The position numbers were made by a program, and so were the translations under genes. The notes below the pieces were generated by a model. That model was given only the letters and a program-made list of their open reading frames with translations, was not told the origin of the DNA and did no database searches. A stretch of DNA of 64,000 nucleotides from an uncultured Helicobacter sp. (GTDB lineage Bacteria; Campylobacterota; Campylobacteria; Campylobacterales; Helicobacteraceae), in NCBI GenBank assembly GCA_949287835.1, contig CASEHV010000011.1, positions 101,181-165,180 on the forward strand, read 5' to 3'. Shown one piece after another: positions 1 to 8,790 of the stretch (positions are counted from its first letter, which is position 1; each line of letters opens with the position of its first letter).

Positions 1-2
1 CA

Positions 3-1592
3 TTAGAAAGATACAAAAGCGCTATTAAAACAACCATTAAAAATGTAAGTTACATATCTAAAATCACCGCCCCATGCACAGATGAGTGTCCATCGCGTGT
101 GGATATTCCCGCCTATATTGAGGGGGTAAAGGATATGCGTTATTTGGATTCCCTCTCTAGCACAAGAAGTAGTATGCCTTTAGCACAGGTATGTGGTCGT
201 GTGTGTCCGCATCCATGTGAGAATGCCTGTAGGAGGGCATTGCTAGATGAGCCTATTAGCATTATGGAGCTAAAACGCGTGGGTGCTGATGTAGAGTTTA
301 GCCTAAAGCAAAATGCCAAACTACCCTCTTATGCTAGTCCGAATAATATAAAACAAGATTCTAGTAATTATAAGGGTATAAAATCTGTGTGCGTCATTGG
401 TGCAGGTCCTGCGGGACTTAGCAGTGCGTATTATCTAGCCCTGCGTGGCATAGAGGTCGATGTTTATGAAGCATTACCCGTGTTAGGTGGTGAGGTAGCT
501 GTGGGTGTACCGAATTATCGTATGCCTATTAGAGAATACAACCATGATATAAATTCACTCAAAGAAATGGGCGTTAGATTCCATGTTAATTATGAAGTGA
601 ATAAGGATAATATAAAAGAGCTAGAGAGTAGGCATTCTGCCATAGTCATAGCGGTCGGCACGAGGGCTAGTAAGAGGCTTGGTTGCAAGAATGAGAATGT
701 CAATCTTAGCGGATATTTACCCGCGATAAAGTTTATGGATAGTGTGAATCTAGCACAGAAATTCAACATAGGAGAATTGCCAAATCTACATGGTAAGAAA
801 ATCGTGTGCGTAGGTGGCGGCTTTACTTCTATGGACGTTGTGCGGTGCTGCATTCGTCTTGGGGCAAGTAGCGTTACTATGCTATATCGCAGGGACGAGG
901 CTACTATTATCAAAAATACTTCAAAAGAGGAATATGAGGAGGCATGTGAGGAGGGCGTAGTATTTGAGTTTTTGAGTGCGGTAGATGAGATATTGGAGGA
1001 TAATGGCAAATTATCGGGGCTAAAAATCAATCGCTACGAGCTTGTGAAAAGCTCTGAAAATCCAAAAGGAGAGCTAAAGCTAGTGAGTGGCGGGGAGATG
1101 ATGGAGTGCGATATTTTGATACCTGCGGTTAGTCAAGAGATGGATTTTGAGTTAGATTCTGATTTTGGCGTGAATGTTACGAAATGGAAAACTATCGAGG
1201 TTGATAATGCTAGTTATTCTACGCATAGAAAGGGCGTTTTTGCCGCTGGGGACTGCGTTAGCGGACCGCTTACTATCGTAAATGCTGTGGGGCATGGTAG
1301 GCGTGTGGCAAGTGTGGTAGCAAATTATATTAAAAGTGGCAGAGTGGAGATTAGCGATGATGAACGCATGGAGGATATTTTAAAGCAAATAGGAGTCTTT
1401 GATAGCAATAGAGAGGTGCATGGATTCCTAAGTGGCAATAAAAGAGAGGTGAGTAACAAGTTATCGCCTAATTTTAGAAACAAGAATTTTGATGAAGTGA
1501 ATTTCGGTCTTAGTCGAGAGGACGCGCTAAGTGAGGCATCACGCTGTATGCGGTGCTATTACATTAGTATGTGTGTGATTGGAGAGGCTTAG
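3..1592 (+). CDS. GltD-like FAD/Fe-S NAD(P)H oxidoreductase subunit of the nuo operon (5' end outside window)
   Basis: The frame is open from base 3, so the start codon lies upstream; an internal GTG at 99 is not the true start. About 529 codons are visible. The N-terminus carries the GltD-type Fe-S motif (CTDECPSRVDIPAYIEG, then CGRVCPHPCENACRR near nt 190-235). A GxGxxG FAD site (VIGAGPAGLSSAYY) lies near nt 390-430, a second Rossmann motif (GGGFTSMDVV followed by YRRDEA) near nt 810-900, and a C-terminal FAD motif (GVFAAGDCVSGP) near nt 1235-1270. The family moves electrons between NAD(P)H, FAD and Fe-S clusters. It sits 12 bases before nuoG, where other bacteria have nuoE/nuoF, so I infer it is the electron-input subunit of this complex I. 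The C-terminus has an extra CMRCYYISMC cluster. Glutamate synthase small subunit is the alternative, but no gltB is visible. Confidence 0.85.
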   Translation, partial: LERYKSAIKTTIKNVSYISKITAPCTDECPSRVDIPAYIEGVKDMRYLDSLSSTRSSMPLAQVCGRVCPHPCENACRRALLDEPISIMELKRVGADVEFSLKQNAKLPSYASPNNIKQDSSNYKGIKSVCVIGAGPAGLSSAYYLALRGIEVDVYEALPVLGGEVAVGVPNYRMPIREYNHDINSLKEMGVRFHVNYEVNKDNIKELESRHSAIVIAVGTRASKRLGCKNENVNLSGYLPAIKFMDSVNLAQKFNIGELPNLHGKKIVCVGGGFTSMDVVRCCIRLGASSVTMLYRRDEATIIKNTSKEEYEEACEEGVVFEFLSAVDEILEDNGKLSGLKINRYELVKSSENPKGELKLVSGGEMMECDILIPAVSQEMDFELDSDFGVNVTKWKTIEVDNASYSTHRKGVFAAGDCVSGPLTIVNAVGHGRRVASVVANYIKSGRVEISDDERMEDILKQIGVFDSNREVHGFLSGNKREVSNKLSPNFRNKNFDEVNFGLSREDALSEASRCMRCYYISMCVIGEA

Positions 1593-1604
1593 TAGAGGTG
1601 TGAT

Positions 1605-4600
1605 ATGAGTGAGAGACGTCAATTTATCATTAATATAGATGGCAGAGAATGCCTAGCAAATGAGGGCGAGACTATCTTAAATGTCGCTAGGAATAATGGC
1701 ATAAACATTCCTACTCTATGTGATTTAAAGAAGCTATCACCCACAGGGGCGTGTCGCATGTGTGTCGTGGAGCAGAATGGAAATATTATCGCTAGTTGTA
1801 AAAGCTATGTGAGTGGCGAGATTAGCGTAAAGACGAACACAGAGCGACTGCAAAAATATCGCAATCAAATCATGAGTTTCCTTTGTATCAATCACCCGCT
1901 AGAGTGCGGTGTGTGTGATAAGAGTGGCGAGTGTGAGTTGCAAGATAAAGTGCTAGAATCAAAAGTCGATATTCAACCATTCTTTGCCCTGCAGAAGAAA
2001 AATGACTTCGTGCATTTTACAAATAAGATTTATGATGAGAGCCTCTGTATCGTGTGTGAGAGATGTGCTAGGACATGTAATGAGTATGTGGGTAATAATG
2101 TCCTAAGTGTGCTATCTGGTGGCTTTAGCTCTAAGATTGGCGTGAATTTTGACGCTTACTGTGAGGACTGCGATGAGTGCGTTAGTGTATGTCCTACTGG
2201 GGCTATGATTTCTAATCGATTTATTTATACTAGCAATGCGTGGGAGCTAGAGAAAGTGCCTTCCCATTGTCTGCACTGCTCTATGCGGTGCGATTTGTAT
2301 TATGAGATTAAGCATAATATAGATTCCAAAAAGGAAGTGTATAGAATCAAAAATGACGCACATATAAAGCAGCTTTGCCACGCTGGGCGGCATTTTTTCA
2401 TGCGGACAAATGAGGCAGCTACCTTTACTGACTATGAGGTAGATATTGAGGATATTTTATCAAATGTAGATTCTGTGCGACTTAGCGTAGAGTGTAGTAA
2501 TGAGGAAGCCTTGATTGCAAATATGTTAGCAAAACATGCGGCTAAAAAGCTTTTCTGTGATGATGCTCTGCTTTTTAAGGAATTTGAAGATATTGTAAAA
2601 GGCGTGAGTGGCTTTTATTGTGGAGTGAATTTTAATAAAGATTCCATGTCTCAAATGTCTTTTGATTCTAAAGAAAATGTCATGTTGAGTGATAGCGAAA
2701 CATCTTTAGAATCCATGCAAAAAGAAAATCAAAATTTAGATTCTAAAGATTCTTCGCCTACGGCTCAGCATGACGGTGTGATTCGCGCTCAGAATGACTT
2801 AGCACAGACTCAGAATGTCATTGCGATTCATTCTCACAATGATGTGGCAGAGATTCATGACGACAGTGTTGTTATGTCTCAAAATAACTTAGTAAAACAG
2901 AATCCACATTTCAAACCCACAGATAAAAATATAAGAACACTGCTAGATAATGCAAAAGTAGTAATCAATCTTGGTTGTTATATGTTTGATGAAATTCCTA
3001 TTTTGCGTAGCGATTTATCAAAACTTGCCATAAAAAAGGGCGTGAAAAATATTTGGATTAATGCTATAGCAGAGTCTCGCTTTCAGAGTGATTTAGAGAT
3101 AGTATATGATGTGTATAGTGAGCCACAGGTTAGCATTGTGCTATTAAAGCTATTGTGCGATTTTATAGACACAGAGGGTATTAATGTGCCTTTTGATATG
3201 TGCTTAGTGCGTGATTATCTTAGCAGTATTGACTTAGGTGATGCCATAGCACTTAGTAATATTAGTGATTATGAGATGGAGCGTCTAGGTGAGTTAATGT
3301 TTAGGAGGCATTCTATCATTACGCCACATCATGAGGAAATCATTACGCAAGATAGGGTAGTGATATTAGTTGGCATGGATTTTTATAAATCGCCTCATGC
3401 TAGTGTGATAGCAAATATTTTAGGCATGTTTGATTGCATGGATTTTATCGATGTGGCAGTGATTCCTTATGGGAATGCAAAGGGTATTGCTAACATTTGC
3501 GATTTGACTAAAGATAATGCTTCATATCAAGGCACACTTGGCATTCGTACATTGGGCGAGTATAGCATTTCACCATTTCCTAAGTTTATGAAAGTTTTAG
3601 ATTCTAAAATGATGAGAGATTCTTCGCTAAACGCTCAAAATGACGTTGTAATTCACTCCCGCAATGACGGGGCAAAGCCTCAGAATGACTCGTGGGTAAA
3701 GATTCAGAATAACGGTGTTGTTATATCTCGGAATGACAATACACATGATTCCCAAAAAGACGTGGATTCTTCGGCAAAGACTCAGAATGACAAATTAGCT
3801 ATGAATGACACGTCCGCCGTCATGTTGAGCGGTAGCGAAACATCTATGCAGAATCAAGATTTTAAAGATTCTTCGCCTACGGCTCAGAATGACAATGTGA
3901 TTCACGTTCGGAATGACTTGGCGGTAAAGATTCGAAATGACATTGCGATTCGCGTTCAGAATGATTTAGCACACACTCAGAATGACAATGCAATTAACTC
4001 TCGGAATGATGGGGTAGCACAGAGTAGAAATAACGGTGTGATTAAAAATCAGAATGACAAATCAGAGATTAAAAATCATGTTGCAAACACAACCAAGAAT
4101 GACCTAGTATCCAAAAATCACCCCTCTAAACAAAATACTTCATCAAACAAATACACTCACACAACACAGAGTGATAATAAGCACATTCCTACATTGCCAC
4201 TGCAGTTTATGGAAGGCACGTTTGTTGATATAAATAATCATCTGGTTAAAATTGCCCCCGCATTTATCAATGATGATTACACATTGTCTAAAGAGGGGGA
4301 CGATGGTTTGCTAGATTTACTTGATATATGCAGGGATTATTTGGATTTGGATTCAGATTATATTATAGAGTTATGCGAGGAGCTACCCTTTAATAATATA
4401 GCTTTTGATTCCCTATCTAGCAGGAGCAAGGCATATTTAGAGAATGCAGAGCCTAAGCCATTAGCACTAGATAGCATTTCTGTATCAGAGAATCAAAGCG
4501 GGGCATTTATCTATCATGCGGGGCTAAGTGGGAATCTTAGTATGCCTAATAATGAGCTAAGGGTATCGCGGCAGTTTCTATCTGCCATGCGGTTAAGGGA

Positions 4601-4745
4601 GGAGGAGCAGATATTACTAGAGCTTGGCAATGTGGTGTTAAGTGTTAGAGTCTGTCTTATGCCTACTCTAAGTGGCATGGTAGGGATTTTGAGTAGCGAT
4701 GAGATACTAGATAGTAGAAAATATTTTGATTTTAAAAGAGTATAG
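1605..4745 (+). CDS. nuoG: NADH-quinone oxidoreductase subunit G, first copy (NuoG1), with repeat-derived insertions
   Basis: Peripheral-arm complex I subunit that wires electrons through Fe-S clusters. Visible ligands: [2Fe-2S] Cys39/50/53/65; His97-Cys101/104/110; two ferredoxin-type [4Fe-4S] motifs at Cys148/151/154/158 and Cys186/189/192/196; and the N7-type set Cys222/225/229/258. A molybdopterin-oxidoreductase-like region follows. At 1046 aa it is longer than ordinary NuoG (roughly 800-900 aa). The excess is two low-complexity blocks, about residues 354-434 and 665-845, made of the dispersed A/B repeat modules and Asn-Asp octapeptide arrays. All cluster ligands lie upstream of the blocks, so electron transfer may be unaffected. 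It abuts the second nuoG with no gap (TAG then ATG), indicating one transcript. Confidence 0.93.
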   Translation: MSERRQFIINIDGRECLANEGETILNVARNNGINIPTLCDLKKLSPTGACRMCVVEQNGNIIASCKSYVSGEISVKTNTERLQKYRNQIMSFLCINHPLECGVCDKSGECELQDKVLESKVDIQPFFALQKKNDFVHFTNKIYDESLCIVCERCARTCNEYVGNNVLSVLSGGFSSKIGVNFDAYCEDCDECVSVCPTGAMISNRFIYTSNAWELEKVPSHCLHCSMRCDLYYEIKHNIDSKKEVYRIKNDAHIKQLCHAGRHFFMRTNEAATFTDYEVDIEDILSNVDSVRLSVECSNEEALIANMLAKHAAKKLFCDDALLFKEFEDIVKGVSGFYCGVNFNKDSMSQMSFDSKENVMLSDSETSLESMQKENQNLDSKDSSPTAQHDGVIRAQNDLAQTQNVIAIHSHNDVAEIHDDSVVMSQNNLVKQNPHFKPTDKNIRTLLDNAKVVINLGCYMFDEIPILRSDLSKLAIKKGVKNIWINAIAESRFQSDLEIVYDVYSEPQVSIVLLKLLCDFIDTEGINVPFDMCLVRDYLSSIDLGDAIALSNISDYEMERLGELMFRRHSIITPHHEEIITQDRVVILVGMDFYKSPHASVIANILGMFDCMDFIDVAVIPYGNAKGIANICDLTKDNASYQGTLGIRTLGEYSISPFPKFMKVLDSKMMRDSSLNAQNDVVIHSRNDGAKPQNDSWVKIQNNGVVISRNDNTHDSQKDVDSSAKTQNDKLAMNDTSAVMLSGSETSMQNQDFKDSSPTAQNDNVIHVRNDLAVKIRNDIAIRVQNDLAHTQNDNAINSRNDGVAQSRNNGVIKNQNDKSEIKNHVANTTKNDLVSKNHPSKQNTSSNKYTHTTQSDNKHIPTLPLQFMEGTFVDINNHLVKIAPAFINDDYTLSKEGDDGLLDLLDICRDYLDLDSDYIIELCEELPFNNIAFDSLSSRSKAYLENAEPKPLALDSISVSENQSGAFIYHAGLSGNLSMPNNELRVSRQFLSAMRLREEEQILLELGNVVLSVRVCLMPTLSGMVGILSSDEILDSRKYFDFKRV
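2664..2905 (+). repeat. In-frame A/B repeat insertion plus Asn-Asp array inside NuoG1 (block 1)
   Basis: Module B (GTCATGTTGAGTGATAGCG, 2679 on) encodes VMLSDSETS. Module A (2748-2774, GATTCTTCGCCTACGGCTC then AGCATGAC) encodes DSSPTAQHD. A degenerate 21-24-nt periodic array follows, translating as units such as NDLAQTQ, NVIAIHSH, NDVAEIH, DDSVVMSQ. The reading frame stays open throughout. Confidence 0.85.
3597..4140 (+). repeat. In-frame A/B repeat insertion plus long Asn-Asp octapeptide array inside NuoG1 (block 2)
   Basis: About 180 codons. It begins with module A (RDSSLNAQND). Octapeptide units follow (NDVVIHSR, NDGAKPQ, NDSWVKIQ, NNGVVISR). A B-A composite (VMLSGSETS, then KDSSPTAQND) comes next, and then at least eight more units (NDNVIHVR, NDLAVKIR, NDIAIRVQ, NDLAHTQ, NDNAINSR, NDGVAQSR). 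The composition is strongly Asn/Asp/Gln/Ser-rich, unlike the flanking NuoG sequence. Confidence 0.87.
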
Positions 4746-7700
4746 ATGAAAATAGTTATTGAAAATAGAGAGTTTGAGTGCTCAAGTGAGGATACGATAT
4801 TAGATGTCGCAAGGCGCAATGGGATTAGGATTCCTACCATTTGTTACCTTAGTGGTTGTAGTCCGACATTGGCATGTAAGATGTGCATGGTCGAGGTCAA
4901 TGGTAAGAGGGCATATAGCTGTAATGCAAAGGTAAAAGATGGCATGAATGTCCTTGTCAATACCCCCGAGATTTTGAGTGATAGAAAAGAGATTATGACG
5001 ACATATTGTGTCAATCACCCGCTAGAGTGTGGCGTGTGTGATAAGAGCGGTGAGTGCGAGTTACAGGATTTTACCCTGCATACAAAGGTCGATACTCAGC
5101 TATTTGGTCTAAAAGAGGCAGATAAAAAGTCATACTCTTTTGCACAAAGCTTTTACGACCCTGCCTTGTGTATCATGTGCGAGAGATGCGCTACGACATG
5201 CAAGGATAATATTGGCGAGAGTAATCTAAAAGCAGGTAAGGCAAATCTTTTTACGCCAGATAATTATAAAGATTCTATGGGAAAAGACCCCTACTCTGTA
5301 TGGGCAAAGAGACAAAAGGGTTTAATAGAGTTTGTGGGTGCTAATGAGTGTAAGGACTGCGGGGAGTGCATATCAGTATGCCCTGTGGGTGCTATGACTT
5401 ACAAGGATTTCACATATACTAGCAATGCGTGGGAACTACAAAAGGTAGAATCTACCTGTGCGCTATGCCCTGCGGGGTGCAATGTCATTTATAACGTAAA
5501 GCACCTAGATGTAAAGGGCGATGTGGATAAAGTCTATCGTGTGCAGAATGATTATTTGTATAATCCAATCTGTGGTGCAGGTCGCTTTGTCTTTGATAAT
5601 GTCTCTCTTGGCAGTAGAGATATGGGGGCAGCACTTGAGGCATTAAATAGGGCAGATTCTATATATCTTGGAGGGAATGTTAGCAATGAGGAGGCGCTTT
5701 TAGCACATCTTTTAGCAAAGTTTCTTGACATTCCGCTATTCTCTTATGAGGCTAGATTGTATCAGAGTTTTTATGGACTACTAGATTCTAGTGCTAAGAT
5801 GGATTATATTGCTACATTCGAGGATTTTAAAAATGCGAATGCTTTTATAGCCTTGCACTGCTATTTTAAGTATGACTCCCCCCTTGTGCGATATAGAATC
5901 AATAATAATCTAAAACTGCAGAAAAGCACTCAGCTAATTAATATTTCATTATTTAAAGATTCCCTGCTGCAAGGGCTTGGCAAAAATGCGGTAGATATTA
6001 TAGGTAGTGCGGGTAGCATTAGTATGAGTGGAATCTTAGGACTAGTGTTTGCCAATAATCTTATCGATGAGTTTTTAGAGGAGTTCCCTAATGCTTTGAG
6101 ATATTTAGATGATTATGTAGCTAAAACTAAGGATAGCAGCGAAGAATCTAGTGAGGACTCCAGCGATAAACCTAGCTTTAGCAATGCGGAATTAGCGGTG
6201 TTAGAGTCACTAGGACTAGCGGATTTCTCAAGCTTAAAATTAGCTAAAAAAGGTGGAATCCTGCTTTTATCTGCCCAGAGCATAGAGGATTTTATTGATA
6301 GTATTGCCTATGATAGCTATGAGATAGAGCTAGGGCAGCAGAGCATACAGGAGGCTGTCGGCACTACGATTGCACAAGATATTGCAAAAGGTGCTAGTGA
6401 TTCCCTGCTAGATATGGAATCAAGGGTCGAAATCTTCTCTAGGATAGTGAATTTTGTATGTCAAAAGCTAGAGCTAAAGACATGCTATATTCCAAAAGAT
6501 TCTAATACCATAGGCATTGCAAATCTCTGTGCTTTACCTAGCTTATCTTTGCATAAAAGTTTTTCTCCTAGCTATTGTATCGGCATTAGGACTAGCGGAC
6601 ATTTTATATTTGATTCTAATCTTTCTAAATCTAGTGTGAAACCAGATTTTGCCCTCCCCAGCCTTATGCAGAATGAGGGTAGCATTACAAATATGGAAGT
6701 GCGACTTCTACCATTAAATCCTAGCGTAGCGTATCTTGATGATAATTTAGACGATGCACTTGACTTTAGCGATGTGGCATTAGAGATTCTAAGTGGCATT
6801 GATGATAGCACTCTTGAGGGGGATTTATCCTCTGTGCGTTATATCGGGGATTTGAGCGTGCTTTTGCATAAATATGCCTTTTATGGTAGTAGTGAAAAAA
6901 GTTGCCTTGTGTATAGAGATGTGAGATATGAGAATCTAAAAAGTCGCTATGAGAGAGATGGTAGAGATTTAAGGGGGTATAGGCTGGAGTATAGGGATTC
7001 TTCGGCAAGCCTTGCGAATGACGGTGTTGTTATATCTCAGAATGACATTGTGCTTAAAACTCAAAACGACGGTGCGTCCATGTTTCTAAATGACACGTCC
7101 ACCGTCATGTTGAGCGGTAGCGAAACATCTCTGCAGAATCAAGATTCTAAAGAAAATGTCGTGTTGAGGACAGAGTCAAAAACATCTTTACAGAATCAAG
7201 ACTTCAAAGATTCTTCGCTTAACGCTCAGAATGACGTTATGGCTACGACCCGCAATGACATTGAGGTTAAAACCCAAAATGACAACTTTATTAATACAAA
7301 AAACGAAGGTATTGTTAAAACTCAAAACGACGTTGTTGCTACATCTCAGAATGATTTAGTTGTTAATATTCAGAGTGAAAATCTAGCCACATCTCAAAAA
7401 GAGCAAGAAACATTACAAAACTCTAAGCTACATATAACCTTTTATCTAAAAATGAGGAAAGAAATGCAACCATGCAATGCAATAAAGCTAGAATCTCAGA
7501 ATCATTTCAACCATGAGACCCTAAGCAGCGGTAATCTCCAATCAAAAAGCGGGATTTATACAAGTGCTGCATATCTAAAAGAGCTAGGGTTGAAAGAGGG
7601 AGATTATGTGAGTGTGAAAGGTAAGAGCGGTAGCATTACATCTCAAATCTATGTGGATTATGATTTGCAAGATTCTATATTGCTAATATCACCCATGATT

Positions 7701-7784
7701 TGCGAGGTAGATCAGGTATTTGATGATAGATTTTATGCTATGGTAGAGATAGAGCCTTGTAGATTAGAATCTAGTGCCATGTAA
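4746..7784 (+). CDS. nuoG: NADH-quinone oxidoreductase subunit G, second copy (NuoG2), with repeat-derived insertion
   Basis: Tandem paralogue of the preceding gene, 1012 aa. It keeps the full ligand set: [2Fe-2S] Cys33/44/47/59; His91-Cys95/98/104; Cys142/145/148/152; Cys202/205/208/212; and N7-type Cys238/241/245/276. Between the two ferredoxin motifs it has about 20 extra residues compared with copy 1 (residues 160-195), so the copies are diverged rather than a recent duplication. The C-terminal region carries a repeat-derived block at about residues 751-883; after it the protein resumes with a molybdopterin-oxidoreductase-like end (GLKEGDYVSVKGKSG). Both copies have intact Fe-S sites, so both may be used, either in alternative complexes or in one extended electron-input arm. 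Nine bases separate it from nuoH. Confidence 0.92.
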   Translation: MKIVIENREFECSSEDTILDVARRNGIRIPTICYLSGCSPTLACKMCMVEVNGKRAYSCNAKVKDGMNVLVNTPEILSDRKEIMTTYCVNHPLECGVCDKSGECELQDFTLHTKVDTQLFGLKEADKKSYSFAQSFYDPALCIMCERCATTCKDNIGESNLKAGKANLFTPDNYKDSMGKDPYSVWAKRQKGLIEFVGANECKDCGECISVCPVGAMTYKDFTYTSNAWELQKVESTCALCPAGCNVIYNVKHLDVKGDVDKVYRVQNDYLYNPICGAGRFVFDNVSLGSRDMGAALEALNRADSIYLGGNVSNEEALLAHLLAKFLDIPLFSYEARLYQSFYGLLDSSAKMDYIATFEDFKNANAFIALHCYFKYDSPLVRYRINNNLKLQKSTQLINISLFKDSLLQGLGKNAVDIIGSAGSISMSGILGLVFANNLIDEFLEEFPNALRYLDDYVAKTKDSSEESSEDSSDKPSFSNAELAVLESLGLADFSSLKLAKKGGILLLSAQSIEDFIDSIAYDSYEIELGQQSIQEAVGTTIAQDIAKGASDSLLDMESRVEIFSRIVNFVCQKLELKTCYIPKDSNTIGIANLCALPSLSLHKSFSPSYCIGIRTSGHFIFDSNLSKSSVKPDFALPSLMQNEGSITNMEVRLLPLNPSVAYLDDNLDDALDFSDVALEILSGIDDSTLEGDLSSVRYIGDLSVLLHKYAFYGSSEKSCLVYRDVRYENLKSRYERDGRDLRGYRLEYRDSSASLANDGVVISQNDIVLKTQNDGASMFLNDTSTVMLSGSETSLQNQDSKENVVLRTESKTSLQNQDFKDSSLNAQNDVMATTRNDIEVKTQNDNFINTKNEGIVKTQNDVVATSQNDLVVNIQSENLATSQKEQETLQNSKLHITFYLKMRKEMQPCNAIKLESQNHFNHETLSSGNLQSKSGIYTSAAYLKELGLKEGDYVSVKGKSGSITSQIYVDYDLQDSILLISPMICEVDQVFDDRFYAMVEIEPCRLESSAM
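6996..7393 (+). repeat. In-frame A/B repeat insertion inside NuoG2
   Basis: Starts with module A (RDSSASLANDG). Units such as NDIVLKTQ and NDGASMFL lead to a B module (VMLSGSETSLQNQDSK), a degenerate second B copy (VVLRTESKTSLQNQDFK), another A (DSSLNAQND), and further Asn-Asp units (NDVMATTR, NDIEVKTQ, NDNFINTK, NDVVATSQ). Frame open throughout. Confidence 0.87.
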
Positions 7785-7793
7785 GGAGAGATA

Positions 7794-8780
7794 GTGAGTG
7801 CCTTTATTATTGAGACGATTATAAAAGTCCTTGTAGTCGTGCTTGTGTTTTCATTTTTAGGTGGCTTTGCGACCTATATTGAGCGGAAAGTGTTAGGATT
7901 TTTTCAACGCAGACTAGGACCTATGTATGTGGGACCTTATGGATTATTGCAGTTTGCCGCAGATGCTATTAAGCTTTTTACCAAAGAGGATATTTTGCCT
8001 CGTGGGGCAAATAAGATTATTTTTACCCTAGCGCCAGTCGTGGCTATGGTGAGTGCGATGACATCTATGGTAGCAATTCCATTTTTCCCCGAGTTTGAGA
8101 TTTTTGGCTACAAGGTAACGCCCATTATTTCGGATATAAATGTGGGAATCCTATTTTTCATATCTGTGGGTGCAGTGGGAATCTATGCACCACTTTTAGC
8201 GGGACTTAGCAGTGGGAATAAATGGAGCTTGATAGGGGGGGCTAGGGCATGTATTCAGGTTTTAAGCTTTGAGATTGTTACAGGGCTATCTGTGCTTGCG
8301 CCTATCATGCTTGTAGGTAGTCTTTCATTGGTCGCTATGAATAGCTATCAGAGTGGTGGCTTTTTTGATTGGCTAGTCTTTAAACAGCCTTTGGCATTCG
8401 TGATTTTCCTAATTGCTGGATATGCGGAGCTAAATAGGACGCCATTTGACTTACTAGAGCATGAGGCAGAGATTATTGCGGGATACTGCACGGAGTATAG
8501 TGGTCTTAAATGGGGTATGTTCTTTATCGCAGAATATGCACACATGTTTGCCTTTGCTTTCGTGGTTAGCCTTGTGTTTTTGGGCGGGTTTAATCCTCTG
8601 TGGTTTATACCCGGTGGCATTGCTATTATTCTAAAAGTATGCTTTTTCATATTCTTGTTTATGTGGGTTAGGGCTACACTTCCGCATGTGCGACCAGACC
8701 AGATTATGGATATGTGCTGGAAGATTCTAATGCCACTTGCGTTAATTAATGTGCTTGTAACAGGCTTTATATTATTGTAA
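7794..8780 (+). CDS. nuoH: NADH-quinone oxidoreductase subunit H
   Basis: Membrane subunit that forms the quinone-binding interface of complex I. The protein is 328 aa, normal for the family, with about eight hydrophobic segments. It has the signature [14 protein letters not shown] at about residues 31-44 and the acidic loop [20 protein letters not shown] (about 204-223) that lines the quinone site. The GTG start at 7794 is preceded by AAGGAGAG. It lies between nuoG2 and nuoI, 10 bases from the latter. Confidence 0.96.
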   Translation: MSAFIIETIIKVLVVVLVFSFLGGFATYIERKVLGFFQRRLGPMYVGPYGLLQFAADAIKLFTKEDILPRGANKIIFTLAPVVAMVSAMTSMVAIPFFPEFEIFGYKVTPIISDINVGILFFISVGAVGIYAPLLAGLSSGNKWSLIGGARACIQVLSFEIVTGLSVLAPIMLVGSLSLVAMNSYQSGGFFDWLVFKQPLAFVIFLIAGYAELNRTPFDLLEHEAEIIAGYCTEYSGLKWGMFFIAEYAHMFAFAFVVSLVFLGGFNPLWFIPGGIAIILKVCFFIFLFMWVRATLPHVRPDQIMDMCWKILMPLALINVLVTGFILL

Positions 8781-8790
8781 AGGATGTCTT

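Noticed and set aside
3630..4090. CRISPR-like array
   Set aside because: The 21-24-base periodicity in nuoG1 has no constant repeat and no unique spacers of fixed length; units are degenerate, in frame and translated. No cas genes are nearby.
1605..7784. One nuoG gene split in two
   Set aside because: Each half has a full N-terminal [2Fe-2S], His-Cys3, double ferredoxin and N7-type ligand set, so these are two complete paralogues.
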